Below are positions 35,757 to 45,042 of a DNA stretch of 64,000 bases, in pieces. A program made the translations under genes and the position numbers. Position 1 is the stretch's first letter, and each line of letters opens with the position of its first letter. Source of the stretch: Fibrella arboris. GTDB lineage: Bacteria > Bacteroidota > Bacteroidia > Cytophagales > Spirosomataceae. The stretch is taken from positions 248,001 through 312,000 of the forward strand of contig NZ_JBGGWE010000007.1 in the NCBI RefSeq assembly GCF_041321095.1, in the 5' to 3' direction. Below the pieces are notes generated by a model. The model saw only the letters and a program-made list of their open reading frames with translations, was not told the origin of the DNA and ran no database searches.

Positions 35757-37526
35757 ATGATTGTTCGTTCTTCCCCTGTTGCCAAACGCTGGCTATACAA
35801 GCCATTTCCCGATGCACCTCTCCAAAAAGAGGCGATCGAATTGCTGGTACAGACGCTGAACCTCAGTCCATTTCTGGCTAGTTTGCTCGTACAACGCAAG
35901 GTAACCACCTTCGAGGAGGCCCGCACTTTTTTTCGCCCTGAACTTGGTCATCTCCACCATCCCTTTCTGATGAAGGATATGGACCGGGCTGTTGATCGAT
36001 TAACACGGGCGATGGCCAATGGTGAAAAAATATTGGTCTACGGTGATTACGACGTTGATGGTACTACCTCGGTCGCTCTCCTGTATGGCTTCCTGAGCAC
36101 CATTTACGACAAACTCGAACACTACATTCCTGATCGCTATAAAGAAGGATACGGCATTTCGAAGGCGGGCGTTGCCTACGCCGCCGAAAATGGCTTCTCG
36201 CTGATCATCGCCCTCGACTGCGGCATTAAATCCATTGACCGGGTAACCGATGCAAAAGCGCTGGGGGTCGACTTTATCATCTGCGATCACCACCGGCCGG
36301 GCGACGAAATTCCCGATGCCGTGGCCGTGCTGGACCCTAAACGTGCTGATTGCACGTACCCATACGATGAATTGACGGGCTGCGGTGTGGGCTTTAAACT
36401 ACTTCAGGCGCTATGCATGACGCAGGGAATACCCGCCGACACGCTCTGGCCCTACCTGGACCTGGTGGCTGTCAGTATCTCCTGCGATATTGTGCCCGTT
36501 ACGGGCGAAAATCGGGTGCTGGCTTATTATGGCCTGAAACAACTGAACTCAGCGCCGCGAACTGGTCTGTGTGCATTACTCCGCATTGCCGGTTTTGTGG
36601 CGCCCGATGAAAGCTGTCCGCCACCTGCCAAACACCTCGATGTGACCAACGTTGTATTTGGCCTGGGGCCACGAATCAACGCCGCCGGACGTATCAAGCA
36701 TGCCCGTGCTGCGGTAGATCTATTACTGGCCAAGCACCACGACGAAGCGGAAGGGTTTGCCTACGGGCTAAACCAGCACAACCGCGACCGACAGGATTTC
36801 GACAAGAACATGACCGAGCAGGCACTGGCCATGATTGAGGCCGACGAATGGTTAAAAAACGCTAAATCGACTGTTCTCTATGACGCTTCCTGGAATAAAG
36901 GCGTTGTGGGTATAGTGGCGTCGCGCTGCATTGAGCGGTTCTATCGGCCAACAATCATTCTGACCCAGTCGAACGATAAAGCGGCGGGGTCGGCAAGATC
37001 GGTGCCGGGGTTTGATGTGTACGAAGCTATTGAGGCTTGTTCTGAACTGCTGGAACAGTTTGGTGGGCACACCTTCGCCGCCGGGTTAACCCTGCCGGTT
37101 GAGAACATCAAGGCGTTTCAGGAAAAATTCGAGCAGGTTGTTTCAGCTACGATTCAGGAAGAGTACCTGACGCCAATGGTGGAGATTGATATTCCGCTCG
37201 ACTTTAGTGAGATCGATGCCAAATTCTACCGGATCATGAAGCAAATGTCGCCGTTTGGTCCGCAAAACCTGGCCCCGGTTTTTTGTACAGAAGACGTGGT
37301 CCTGGTTGGTGAACCGATTATTATGAAAGAAAAGCACCTGAAGTTCACCTGCAAACAAGTGGGAACTGGCCGTACGTTCACGGCAATTGGTTTCGGCATG
37401 TCGGTCTGGGCCGATCACCTGCACCAGAATGAGCCTTTCTCGATCTGCTATTCCATAGAAATAAACCATTTCCGCGACCAGTCAACCATTCAGCTTATGT
37501 TGAAAGACATTCGCTTAGCAGAATAG
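35757..37526 (+). CDS. recJ: Single-stranded-DNA-specific exonuclease RecJ
   Basis: 589 residues from ATG 35757 (the longer frame uses TTG 35727). DHH-family motifs: YGDYDVDGTTS (~93-103), DCGIKS, CDHHRPGDE (~174-182) and the DHHA1 GSARSVPGFDVY with GGHTFAAGL (~440-448). A C-terminal OB domain completes the protein. It degrades single strands 5' to 3' in recombination and mismatch repair. It starts a run with the Rpn-like gene, which begins at the base after its stop. Confidence 0.95.
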   Translation: MIVRSSPVAKRWLYKPFPDAPLQKEAIELLVQTLNLSPFLASLLVQRKVTTFEEARTFFRPELGHLHHPFLMKDMDRAVDRLTRAMANGEKILVYGDYDVDGTTSVALLYGFLSTIYDKLEHYIPDRYKEGYGISKAGVAYAAENGFSLIIALDCGIKSIDRVTDAKALGVDFIICDHHRPGDEIPDAVAVLDPKRADCTYPYDELTGCGVGFKLLQALCMTQGIPADTLWPYLDLVAVSISCDIVPVTGENRVLAYYGLKQLNSAPRTGLCALLRIAGFVAPDESCPPPAKHLDVTNVVFGLGPRINAAGRIKHARAAVDLLLAKHHDEAEGFAYGLNQHNRDRQDFDKNMTEQALAMIEADEWLKNAKSTVLYDASWNKGVVGIVASRCIERFYRPTIILTQSNDKAAGSARSVPGFDVYEAIEACSELLEQFGGHTFAAGLTLPVENIKAFQEKFEQVVSATIQEEYLTPMVEIDIPLDFSEIDAKFYRIMKQMSPFGPQNLAPVFCTEDVVLVGEPIIMKEKHLKFTCKQVGTGRTFTAIGFGMSVWADHLHQNEPFSICYSIEINHFRDQSTIQLMLKDIRLAE

Positions 37527-38465
37527 ATGGGACAGGATTACGATAAGATCATCAAGGAGAATATTGAATCGATTATCCTTCCGCTGGCTCGAAAGGTACT
37601 CGGTATACCAGAGCCCGAGGGCTTGATTGAGATACCCGATGATGTTCAATATACGATTGAACGTAAACCGGACTTTTTAAAACTGGTAACGAATGCCTCT
37701 GGTGTTGGGCAGCATATACTTCAACTCGAATTTCAAACTCGTGATGAGCCAGACATGTTGTCGAGAATGTTGTTTTACGCTGCCCAGTTATACGGTAAAT
37801 ACAAATTACCGGTCAGGCAATACGTTTTTTTCGTTGGCGGGCGCCCTGCCCGAATGCGCCGGGAATTGATACAGGATGATTTAACGTTTCGGTTTCAGGT
37901 ACGTAACGTGATCGACGTTGACTATACCCTATTTTTAGATACAGATAAACCGGAGGAGGCCGTTTTGGCTATTTTAGGTAACTTATCAGGTAATCCACTC
38001 GACGTGGTTGTAAGGCGTATTTTACAAACGTTGAGGGCTTTAACTGACGATAGCCTCGCGCTGGGCCGGTTTTTTCGGCAATTAGAGGTGCTGGCAAAAT
38101 TGCGTGACGCACAGGAAGAGGTAATTAATCAGATAGAACGTATGCCAATCATTTATGACCTGGAAACAGATATCCGCTATCTGCAGGGTAAGCAAAAAGG
38201 TGCCGAAGAAGCGTTGATCAGCGGAATGATGAAGGGGCTTCAGGAAGGTCGCCAGGAAGGTCGCCAAGAAGGTCGCCAGGAAGGTCGCCAGGAAGGTCGC
38301 CAGGAAGGTCGCCAGGAAGGTCGCCAGGAGGCTAAGCAGGAAGATGTTAGGGGCTTACTGCGCTTAGGTGTTTTAACCGTTGATCAGATTGCGAATGCGC
38401 TTGGTGTGACAACTGATTTTGTACACATGGTACAGGCTCAACTGCCTGGTAACACGAACGCATGA
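37527..38465 (+). CDS. Rpn/YhgA-like PD-(D/E)XK family protein with QEGR repeats
   Basis: 312 residues resembling the Rpn (recombination-promoting nuclease, transposase-like DUF4351-type) family: PDFLKLVTNASG (~49-60) followed by QLEFQTRDEPDMLSRML (~66-82), giving a possible D...E-x-Q active site, and RMLFYAAQLYGKYKLPV. The middle is helical. Residues ~239-266 are seven QEGR units, then a C-terminal helix-turn-helix-like stretch (LTVDQIANALGVTTDFV). It begins directly at the recJ stop and overlaps lptB by 4 bases, so it is wedged between two conserved genes. Confidence 0.75.
   Translation: MGQDYDKIIKENIESIILPLARKVLGIPEPEGLIEIPDDVQYTIERKPDFLKLVTNASGVGQHILQLEFQTRDEPDMLSRMLFYAAQLYGKYKLPVRQYVFFVGGRPARMRRELIQDDLTFRFQVRNVIDVDYTLFLDTDKPEEAVLAILGNLSGNPLDVVVRRILQTLRALTDDSLALGRFFRQLEVLAKLRDAQEEVINQIERMPIIYDLETDIRYLQGKQKGAEEALISGMMKGLQEGRQEGRQEGRQEGRQEGRQEGRQEGRQEAKQEDVRGLLRLGVLTVDQIANALGVTTDFVHMVQAQLPGNTNA
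38241..38324 (+). repeat. Seven 12-bp tandem repeats (CAGGAAGGTCGC)
   Basis: Seven head-to-tail copies; unit 3 begins CAAGAA instead of CAGGAA. In frame they encode QEGR, so copy number can change by slippage without breaking the frame. Confidence 0.95.
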
Positions 38466-39196
38466 TTCTTAGAACCGAACATTTAGTAAAAAAATACGGC
38501 AGCCGATTCGTTAACAGCGACGTGTCGTATCAAGTGGCGCAGGGCGAAATTGTGGGGCTGTTGGGGCCGAACGGCGCGGGTAAAACGACGTCATTTTACA
38601 TGGCCGTGGGGCTGGTAAAGCCTAACAGCGGGAAGGTCTATATCGATGACACCGATATTACCGACCTGCCCATGTATAGGCGTGCCCGACTGGGGCTGGG
38701 CTATCTGGCCCAGGAAGCCTCTATTTTTCGGGACCTGACGGTAGAAGAAAATATTCTGGCGGTGCTCGAAATGACCAATAAACCCAAAGCCGAACAAAAG
38801 CAGCGGGTCGAAGATCTGATTGAGGAGTTTAACCTTGGCCACGTTCGGAAGAATCCAGGGAAGGTATTGTCGGGTGGTGAACGTCGGCGTACCGAGATTG
38901 CCCGTGCCCTGGCCGTTGACCCGAAATTTATTCTGCTCGATGAGCCCTTCGCGGGGGTTGACCCCATTGCCGTTGAAGACATTCAAAGTATTGTGGCCAC
39001 GCTGAAACACCGCAACATCGGTATTCTGATCACCGACCACAACGTAAACGAAACCCTGTCGATCACCGACCGGGCCTATCTGCTGTTTGAAGGTAAAATC
39101 CTGAAACAGGGCACCGCCGAAGAACTCGCCAGCGACGAGCAGGTACGTCGCCTCTACCTTGGCCAGAATTTCGAGCTGAAGCGGAAATTTGTGTAA
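38462..39196 (+). CDS. lptB: LPS export ABC transporter ATP-binding protein
   Basis: 244 residues. Walker A GPNGAGKTT (35-43), signature LSGGERRR (~139-146), Walker B with DEPFAGVDP (~165-173) and H-loop ITDHNV. The FAGVDP and GLGYLAQEASIF sequences are characteristic of LptB within ABC ATPases. It drives lipopolysaccharide transport with LptFG in the inner membrane. It overlaps the Rpn-like gene by 4 bases (ATGA). Confidence 0.93.
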   Translation: MILRTEHLVKKYGSRFVNSDVSYQVAQGEIVGLLGPNGAGKTTSFYMAVGLVKPNSGKVYIDDTDITDLPMYRRARLGLGYLAQEASIFRDLTVEENILAVLEMTNKPKAEQKQRVEDLIEEFNLGHVRKNPGKVLSGGERRRTEIARALAVDPKFILLDEPFAGVDPIAVEDIQSIVATLKHRNIGILITDHNVNETLSITDRAYLLFEGKILKQGTAEELASDEQVRRLYLGQNFELKRKFV

Positions 39197-39233
39197 GTGC
39201 TGGGTACGTTAGTGAACCCAACAGACCCAGCAC
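39197..39233. terminator. Short inverted repeat between convergent genes
   Basis: Arms GTGCTGGGT (39197-39205) and ACCCAGCAC (39225-39233) directly follow the lptB stop. Weaker than other repeats here and without a U-tract. Confidence 0.5.
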
Positions 39234-39244
39234 CTATGGTTTAT

Positions 39245-40039
39245 TTAAAACGTCAACACGGCACCAACGCCGCTTTGACCGGGAGCGAAGCGGAGGGTAG
39301 CTGGCTGACGGTTGTTGTAGCGATCGGCTGCCCGGCGAAACTGGATGCTGGCGCGGTGATCGAGCCAGAGCGAGGCTACGCCCAGTAGCACACCTCCACC
39401 TACCAGCGCCGCGCCAATCTGGTGTCCATTGCGGTGACCGTCAAATCCGGTACTATTTAAGCTCATTGGTCCGTTACCACGTCCCCCTCGGCCATCCCGG
39501 CCAATAGCGAGGCCTACGCCTGTACCAATCAGCGCACCAGCCGATAGGGCTGTAACGACCGACCAGGTACGTAGTGACCGTCCCCGTTCGAGGGCCGCTA
39601 TGGCATCGGGCTGACTGTAGAACAGCGAGTTCGCCACTTTCAAGCCAATTTGCTGCCCATTGTTTCCAACATAATAGCGGTTAAATAAACCTCGGTGATA
39701 CCGTAAGCCATCAAGCCCCTGAGTGGGTACAGACCTGGCGGCTTCGGCAGGCATTCCCGGTTCGGTGGGTATGGGGCGGGCTGGTCTGTTGCGCATAATG
39801 CTCCGGTCATTACCGAAGGTGTCTTTGGTACCGTTGGCGTATTTGATCAGCAGCACATCGCGCAGCGGTGACGTGTAGATGGGGCCATCGGGATTGGCAG
39901 CCTTTCGGTATTTCAGGTCGGTCTGATTTACTTCCAGCACCTTCGCTGAAATCTCATCCCCACTACGGAGAATGATGTTGTCCTGGGCGTAAGTAAGTGT
40001 TGCGGTTAACAACGAGACTAATAAGATGAATAGGCGCAT
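39245..40039 (-). CDS. Exported protein with N-terminal small beta domain, unknown
   Basis: 264 residues with signal peptide (LLVSLLTATLTYAQ). The first ~60 mature residues (IILRSGDEISAKVLEVNQTDLKYRK, RDVLLIKYANGTKD) match a short exported beta domain common in Bacteroidota. A proline-rich linker follows, then two Gly/Ala-rich hydrophobic segments (VVTALSAGALIGTGVGLAI; IGAALVGGGVLLGVASLWL) that could span a membrane. Function unknown. Confidence 0.65.
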   Translation of the reverse strand: MRLFILLVSLLTATLTYAQDNIILRSGDEISAKVLEVNQTDLKYRKAANPDGPIYTSPLRDVLLIKYANGTKDTFGNDRSIMRNRPARPIPTEPGMPAEAARSVPTQGLDGLRYHRGLFNRYYVGNNGQQIGLKVANSLFYSQPDAIAALERGRSLRTWSVVTALSAGALIGTGVGLAIGRDGRGGRGNGPMSLNSTGFDGHRNGHQIGAALVGGGVLLGVASLWLDHRASIQFRRAADRYNNRQPATLRFAPGQSGVGAVLTF

Positions 40040-40152
40040 AATAGCGAATGGTTTATTGAGCAGGCAATTGCTCTTGTTGCTATATACGCGGGCAGGATGG
40101 CCGATCGTTGCTAATCGCTATTAATTTAGATATTAAATAGGGCTAAGAAGAA

Positions 40153-40845
40153 CTAACCGAGTACTTCCCGGAGAACAGCAAGTGATTTCACCTCACCGAG
40201 ATTATCGAAATGAATGCGGTAATAGGAAACGAGTGCATCAAGCAGGTCGGCGCGCTGGGTACGTGTCAGCCGAACGGGTGTGTCGATGGGTTGGCTCATT
40301 AGCGTATTGAGCGCGTCGTTCATGGCGTCGTCGGCCAGGTAGGGTACCGACCGCTCACGGAGCTGGTTTTCAAACTCCTGCGCATTCTCGGGGCCAAAAC
40401 CCAGGTACGTTGCCAGTTGCAGTAAAAAGGCCAGATGCAGGTTTTCGTAATGTTCGGTGGCTTCTTCCAGATAAACGATCGATGTGAGCAGGAACCGGAA
40501 AAGATGCAGGTTGCCCGCTTCTTCTTTCAACGTTTTACTCAACATCTCGGTCATAAACAGCGCCATGCTCGATTTGGCCACCTCGAAAGGGATATGCTGG
40601 AACGGGTAAGGCGTTTTTACCTCCGAAATTCGGTGCAGGTCACGGTCGTCGCGGTAATACACCACCATGTCGAGCAGCGTGAGTGGCTGAAAGAGCGCAA
40701 TCCTGTTGGTCTTACTTTTAGCCGAACGTACCCCGTTGATAATATAGCTTTGCAGCCCAAAATCTTCGGTATACACGCGGGCAATAATCGACGATTCGCG
40801 GTAGCGGATGTAGCTGAGGGAAATGCCCCGGGTTTTATGCAGCAT
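40153..40845 (-). CDS. recO: DNA repair protein RecO
   Basis: 230 residues. N-terminal OB fold (TRGISLSYIRYRESSIIARVYTE; YIINGVRSAKSK) and a helical C-terminal domain (LLQLATYLGFGPE) typical of RecO. The zinc-binding CxxC pairs of some RecO proteins are absent, with no cysteines in the expected place. It loads RecA with RecR in recombinational repair. Confidence 0.9.
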   Translation of the reverse strand: MLHKTRGISLSYIRYRESSIIARVYTEDFGLQSYIINGVRSAKSKTNRIALFQPLTLLDMVVYYRDDRDLHRISEVKTPYPFQHIPFEVAKSSMALFMTEMLSKTLKEEAGNLHLFRFLLTSIVYLEEATEHYENLHLAFLLQLATYLGFGPENAQEFENQLRERSVPYLADDAMNDALNTLMSQPIDTPVRLTRTQRADLLDALVSYYRIHFDNLGEVKSLAVLREVLG

Positions 40846-40962
40846 GAAGAAATAGCAGAAGCACCTGACGCTATAACAAGGGGAACACCAAAAAAGTACC
40901 GGATAACAAACGTACCCGTTAGTACGTTGAGAAACAGTTACACCACTAGTTCACCCATCACC

Positions 40963-41508
40963 TTGATCGTACGTTTTACCCTCGGCCTGCTCCTGCTCTT
41001 GTCTGCATTGGCTGGTTACGCTCAGCGCGACACGTCGTTTTACCGGCAGATTCCCGTGCCTTCGCATCTCCGTCCGATTGAACGGGCCATTGGCTCCTCG
41101 GCGTTGGGAAGCGTTTATTTCTACGGCGGCAAAAAGCTGAACTCACCTTTTTCCCTGGAAGTCCCTTTCATTGAACTCAACGATCCGCAGGTTAATCAGC
41201 ACTTTCGGAGTTTCCGCACCTGGACCACTATCAGCCGCCTTACAGGAGTAGCGTCGCTGGCTTATTTTATAACTACCGGAACGAGTAGTAACAGAAACGG
41301 CCAGTACTGGACAGTGTATGGAGGCAGCGTAGCCCTCGCTTTTGGGACAATTATTATCGCCAACACACAGGTGAGCAAGGCGGTAGCCCGCTATAACACC
41401 ATGCTCCGTCAGGTACCAACAGGCTTTATCCGCGTCGGGGCTGTATATACACCTACCCCGATGGGTACGTCGGTGGTCGGCGTCGGTGGTGCGTATGTAA
41501 TTAAGTAG
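40963..41508 (+). CDS. Exported hypothetical protein
   Basis: About 181 residues using TTG 40963, which gives a compact signal peptide (FTLGLLLLLSALAGYAQ); TTG 40927 is an alternative. A frame open much further upstream runs antisense through recO and is not real. The mature part has a Gly-rich hydrophobic region (YGGSVALAFGTIIIANTQ) and ends GVGGAYVIK, reminiscent of small outer-membrane-associated proteins. It resembles the protein at 39245-40039 in plan. Function unknown. Confidence 0.55.
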   Translation: MIVRFTLGLLLLLSALAGYAQRDTSFYRQIPVPSHLRPIERAIGSSALGSVYFYGGKKLNSPFSLEVPFIELNDPQVNQHFRSFRTWTTISRLTGVASLAYFITTGTSSNRNGQYWTVYGGSVALAFGTIIIANTQVSKAVARYNTMLRQVPTGFIRVGAVYTPTPMGTSVVGVGGAYVIK

Positions 41509-41578
41509 GGTTTCAGGTTTCAGGGGCTTCGCTAGTTACCAAATGGTAAGCCAGCGGAGCGCCTGAAACCTGAAACTC
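41508..41578. terminator. Inverted repeat between convergent genes
   Basis: Outer arms GTTTCAGGTTTCAGG (41510-41524) and its complement (41562-41576) are perfect. Inner pairs GCTTCGCT/AGCGGAGC and TTACCA/TGGTAA extend the stem almost to its centre. A two-way terminator is likely. Confidence 0.8.
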
Positions 41579-41579
41579 T

Positions 41580-42461
41580 TTACTTTGCTCTAAATTCCAG
41601 GATAATTCCTTTTTTGCCATTGCCTTCACTGCCGATATAGAGCGTTCCATTGGGGGCGAAGCAAATCCCTTCTGGTTGTGGAAGCGCTTTTTCGTCGAGG
41701 GGTACCAGCGATTTCACCTTGCCATTCGGAGTCAGCACCGCCAGGCGATGTGCCGCGCTCGACAGCACATAGTAGTCACGCGTTTTGGGATGCACAGCGA
41801 TACCCGATGGTTTGAAGGCTTTCATAGCTCCATCTAGCACTTGTAAATCGGCTTGTTTCAGAACGAGGCCCTGGAAAAGCGTCTTGTTTTTCAGACTGTA
41901 GTAATAGATGATCTTATCGGAGCCCTTGCCATCCTTGGTCAGGAGCAGGAGCGCGTCGAGTTGCGGGTCATATCCCAGCCCTTCCATGTCCGGTCGGCCG
42001 CTGCCGTTTTTGCCGGCGGTCCCGCGTCCGGGGAGACCAATCTTGATATGTCGCGTTGCCGGGCTGCCGCCTATAATCTTGACCCCATCGGTCGGTTCCA
42101 TTTCGTAGAGCTCGCCATCGCTGCGGAGGATGTACAATTTCTTGCCCACGTACTCTACACCTTCATAATCGTCATTTTTACCAAACACGTGCTCGTCAAC
42201 GATCTCTTTCCGATTTAGGTCATAGATAAACACGACGCCCAGTTCATCCTGTACGCAGGCCAGGCGGTTGGGTTTATAATAGCTGAGCCCCGACAGTTCG
42301 CGCAGGTCGTTGGGGAGTTTGTGCTGTGCCACAGGGCTAGCCAGATCATAGGGAATTGGTGTATTGACTACCGCTTGACCAGTGGTTTCGGCCTGCTTTT
42401 TTTTAGCAGGCTGGCAGGCCCATATGGTCGCCACTACGAGAATGAAGGAAAGGAGTTTCAT
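41580..42461 (-). CDS. SdiA-regulated-like beta-propeller lipoprotein
   Basis: About 293 residues from ATG 42461. Lipobox ATIWAC lies near residue 16. The body fits the SdiA-regulated domain, a six-blade propeller: LRELSGLSYY, DDYEGVEYVGKKLYIL, DMEGLGYDPQLDALLL, KPSGIAVHPKTRDYYVLSS and QPEGICFAPNGTLYIGSEG. It is probably periplasmic or surface exposed. Biochemical role unknown. Confidence 0.85.
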   Translation of the reverse strand: MKLLSFILVVATIWACQPAKKKQAETTGQAVVNTPIPYDLASPVAQHKLPNDLRELSGLSYYKPNRLACVQDELGVVFIYDLNRKEIVDEHVFGKNDDYEGVEYVGKKLYILRSDGELYEMEPTDGVKIIGGSPATRHIKIGLPGRGTAGKNGSGRPDMEGLGYDPQLDALLLLTKDGKGSDKIIYYYSLKNKTLFQGLVLKQADLQVLDGAMKAFKPSGIAVHPKTRDYYVLSSAAHRLAVLTPNGKVKSLVPLDEKALPQPEGICFAPNGTLYIGSEGNGKKGIILEFRAK

Positions 42462-42566
42462 AAAACAAGAATACACAGTTAATTACAAAGACGGTGGAGG
42501 AAACAGGACAGAGTGTGCATAATAACTGCTTTATTGTAGTTTCGTTTGCTCAATCAACAGACCAAT

Positions 42567-43970
42567 ATGTTACACCAATACCTGCGTCCGGCCCGGCTGG
42601 CCGGACTAGCTACCTGCCTTGCGGCGTCGCTAACGTACCTGAATTCGTCGGCCCAGACCATTATGCAGCGCGACCCGGTCATTGCCGATCTGATCAGCCA
42701 GGTGTCGGCCGATAGCCTGCGGGCTCACGTCGACGGACTGGTCCGGTTCGGTACCCGGCATACCCTGTCTACGACAACCGACCCTAAAAAAGGTACTGGA
42801 GCAGCCCGTAACTGGATTCTGGGTAAGTTTCAACAGTACGCCAAACAGTCGGGCGGCCGAATGACGACAGGAATAGACTCCTGGACGCTCGCCGCTGATG
42901 GGCGACGGATCGACAAAGCGTCGGAAATAGCGAACGTAATGGCTACCCTGAAAGGGACCGACCCCAACGATGACCGGGTGTTCATTGTGCAGGGACATAT
43001 GGATAGCCGCGTCACCAACGTGATGAACCGCGAGAGCGACGCGCCCGGCGCTAACGATGATGGATCGGGTACGGCGGCCGTAATTGAGCTGTGCCGCGTG
43101 ATGAGCAAAACGCCCTTTCCGGCCACAATCATCTTCGTGACACTGACGGGCGAAGAGCAGGGGCTGCTGGGGGCCGAACACCTCAGCGAGCGCGCCGTGC
43201 AGGAAAAATGGAACGTAGAGGCTGTGCTGAACAACGACATTATGGGCAGCAACCATTCCAACGAAACGAATATCATCGACAACACGCGGCTACGGGTCTT
43301 CAGCGAAGGGCTGCCCGCCTATCAGTTGAGCGACCGGGCCGCTAACATTCGGCAGTTTGGTTCGGAAAATGACGGCAAAGCGCGTACCCTGGCCAGGTAC
43401 GTTAAAGAACTCGGCGAACGCTATGTCGATAACCTGGAGATTATCACCGTGTACCGCAATGACCGATACCTGCGCGGTGGTGACCACACGCCTTATGTGC
43501 AACGTGGTTTTGCCGCTGTGCGCCTGACGGAGATGAACGAAAACTACGACCATCAGCACCAGGATCTGCGTACAGAAAGTACAGGCGCAAAAGCCGTCGA
43601 GTTTGGTGATTATGCCAAGTTCATGGATTTTGCTTACCTGAAGAAGAACACGGCCGTAAACCTTGCAACGCTGGCTAACCTGGCCAAAGCACCCGCGCCG
43701 CCGCAGCAGGTGACCATTGAGGTACGTAACCTGACCAACTCAACGGCGCTGTATTGGCAGGCACCTAAAACCGACGCAAGCCGCAAAACGAAGGGCTATT
43801 ATGTGCTCATGCGCGAAACCCACATGCCCTACTGGCAGAAGAAGTTCTTCACAACCAAACTCGGCATGACGCTGCCCTACTCGAAAGACAATTATTTCTA
43901 CGCCGTCCAGGCCGTTTCTGACGACGGCAACGAAAGCATCCCCGTACTGCCTTCGCCAAATCTGCGGTAA
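42567..43970 (+). CDS. Exported M28-family zinc peptidase
   Basis: 467 residues from ATG 42567, with an Ala/Leu-rich signal peptide ending in NSSAQ. The binuclear zinc site is recognisable: GHMDSR (first His/Asp), PGANDDGSG (bridging Asp), TGEEQGLLG (Glu pair) and NNDIMG, with a final His in YDHQHQD. A fibronectin-like C-terminal domain (VTIEVRNLTNSTALYWQAP) follows. An exported aminopeptidase/carboxypeptidase-type enzyme. Confidence 0.92.
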   Translation: MLHQYLRPARLAGLATCLAASLTYLNSSAQTIMQRDPVIADLISQVSADSLRAHVDGLVRFGTRHTLSTTTDPKKGTGAARNWILGKFQQYAKQSGGRMTTGIDSWTLAADGRRIDKASEIANVMATLKGTDPNDDRVFIVQGHMDSRVTNVMNRESDAPGANDDGSGTAAVIELCRVMSKTPFPATIIFVTLTGEEQGLLGAEHLSERAVQEKWNVEAVLNNDIMGSNHSNETNIIDNTRLRVFSEGLPAYQLSDRAANIRQFGSENDGKARTLARYVKELGERYVDNLEIITVYRNDRYLRGGDHTPYVQRGFAAVRLTEMNENYDHQHQDLRTESTGAKAVEFGDYAKFMDFAYLKKNTAVNLATLANLAKAPAPPQQVTIEVRNLTNSTALYWQAPKTDASRKTKGYYVLMRETHMPYWQKKFFTTKLGMTLPYSKDNYFYAVQAVSDDGNESIPVLPSPNLR

Positions 43971-44034
43971 CAGAACTACCCTTCGCGGCGCAGCACAACA
44001 ACTTAGTGCTGCGCCGCGAAGGGTAGTTCTGTTA
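43968..44034. terminator. Perfect 29-bp inverted repeat containing both stop codons
   Basis: Arms 43968-43996 and 44006-44034 are perfectly complementary over 29 bases with a 9-base loop. The plus-strand gene stops with TAA at 43968-43970 and the minus-strand gene with TAA at 44034-44032, so the two convergent genes share an identical terminal sequence. Confidence 0.95.
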
Positions 44035-45042
44035 ATGCTGAATCAGAATACGTTGCGAGCGGGTGGACGTTGCGTCGGTGGTGCGGACGATGTACAGACC
44101 ACTCCGCAGGGCGGAAACGTCGAGGATAGTGGTCGTTTGTAAGGAGTGACGCTGTTGCAGCGCGCCTTTCAGATCATAAATGCTAAGCTGAACATCGCCA
44201 TCGATCCCGCTGATGGTGAGATCGCGATCGGTGATAGTTGGCAACAACGTGATGGATGGATTTACATCTATTGTTACGCTCTGCGGCCGAAAAAAAGTTG
44301 CCTTGCCGTCGCTATCTACCTGCTTGAGCCGGTAATAGCTTGTGCCGCGCAATGGGCTCAGATCCTGCGCCGTGTAAGTGCGTGCGGTTGACGTGGTACC
44401 ACTGCCTTCCGTAGTTGTAACGCGTTGCCAGGTCAGTAAATCCCGGCTGCGTTCTACCTCGAAATAGCTATTGTTCTGTTCGGTAGCGGTGGTCCAGCTA
44501 AGCGCCACGATGGCGTTTTCTTTCTGCACGGTGAAAGACACCAGCGACACCGGTTGGGGGGCTTTACCCGTTACGGTAAAGACGATCGAAGGTGTGCCGC
44601 CGCTGAACGTGCTGCCATCTGTCCGTTGCACACTGATATAAGCCTCCAGGGTGAACGTGCCGTTGCCGGGGGCTGCATCGTACAGATCGATATTGATCGG
44701 GCAGTTGCAGCCATTACCTGCTGCACCCCGATAAAACCAGACATCGCCAGACGTTGTCAGGGTAGAAACGGGCAACTGCGTATCTGTACCACTGCCCGGA
44801 TTGCTGCTTTCGCGTATCCGGTAGTTGATCCGGGCTGTGGTGGGTACAATGTCTCCGCGAGCGCCAAAATATTCTTCTGAGCCAACGTAGACCAGTACGC
44901 CCGCCGCCGCCACATTATAACTGCTGCCATTGGCATTCTCGTTCAGCACGCCGCCCGAACGAATGCTGATTTTTTCACCATACGAATACTGCGCGACTGC
45001 CGCTACAGGCAGAAGGAAAAAGAGCAGAAATAGCTGTTTCAT
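44032..45042 (-). CDS. T9SS-secreted protein of unknown function
   Basis: 336 residues from ATG 45042, chosen for its signal peptide (QLFLLFFLLPVAAVAQ). The mature protein starts with a ~170-residue beta domain containing a single Cys pair (GCNCPINID). A fibronectin-like stretch (VALSWTTATEQNNSYFEVERS) follows and then a type A T9SS C-terminal sorting domain (LSIYDLKGALQQRH, LRSGLYIVRTT). It is secreted or surface bound. Binding partner unknown. Confidence 0.8.
   Translation of the reverse strand: MKQLFLLFFLLPVAAVAQYSYGEKISIRSGGVLNENANGSSYNVAAAGVLVYVGSEEYFGARGDIVPTTARINYRIRESSNPGSGTDTQLPVSTLTTSGDVWFYRGAAGNGCNCPINIDLYDAAPGNGTFTLEAYISVQRTDGSTFSGGTPSIVFTVTGKAPQPVSLVSFTVQKENAIVALSWTTATEQNNSYFEVERSRDLLTWQRVTTTEGSGTTSTARTYTAQDLSPLRGTSYYRLKQVDSDGKATFFRPQSVTIDVNPSITLLPTITDRDLTISGIDGDVQLSIYDLKGALQQRHSLQTTTILDVSALRSGLYIVRTTDATSTRSQRILIQH

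Noticed and set aside
38241..38324. Regular 12-bp direct repeats resembling a short CRISPR-like array
   Set aside because: Units are contiguous without spacers and encode an in-frame QEGR repeat.
40435..40962. Long 5' extension of the small exported protein gene
   Set aside because: Runs antisense through recO; the signal peptide starts only at about 40963.
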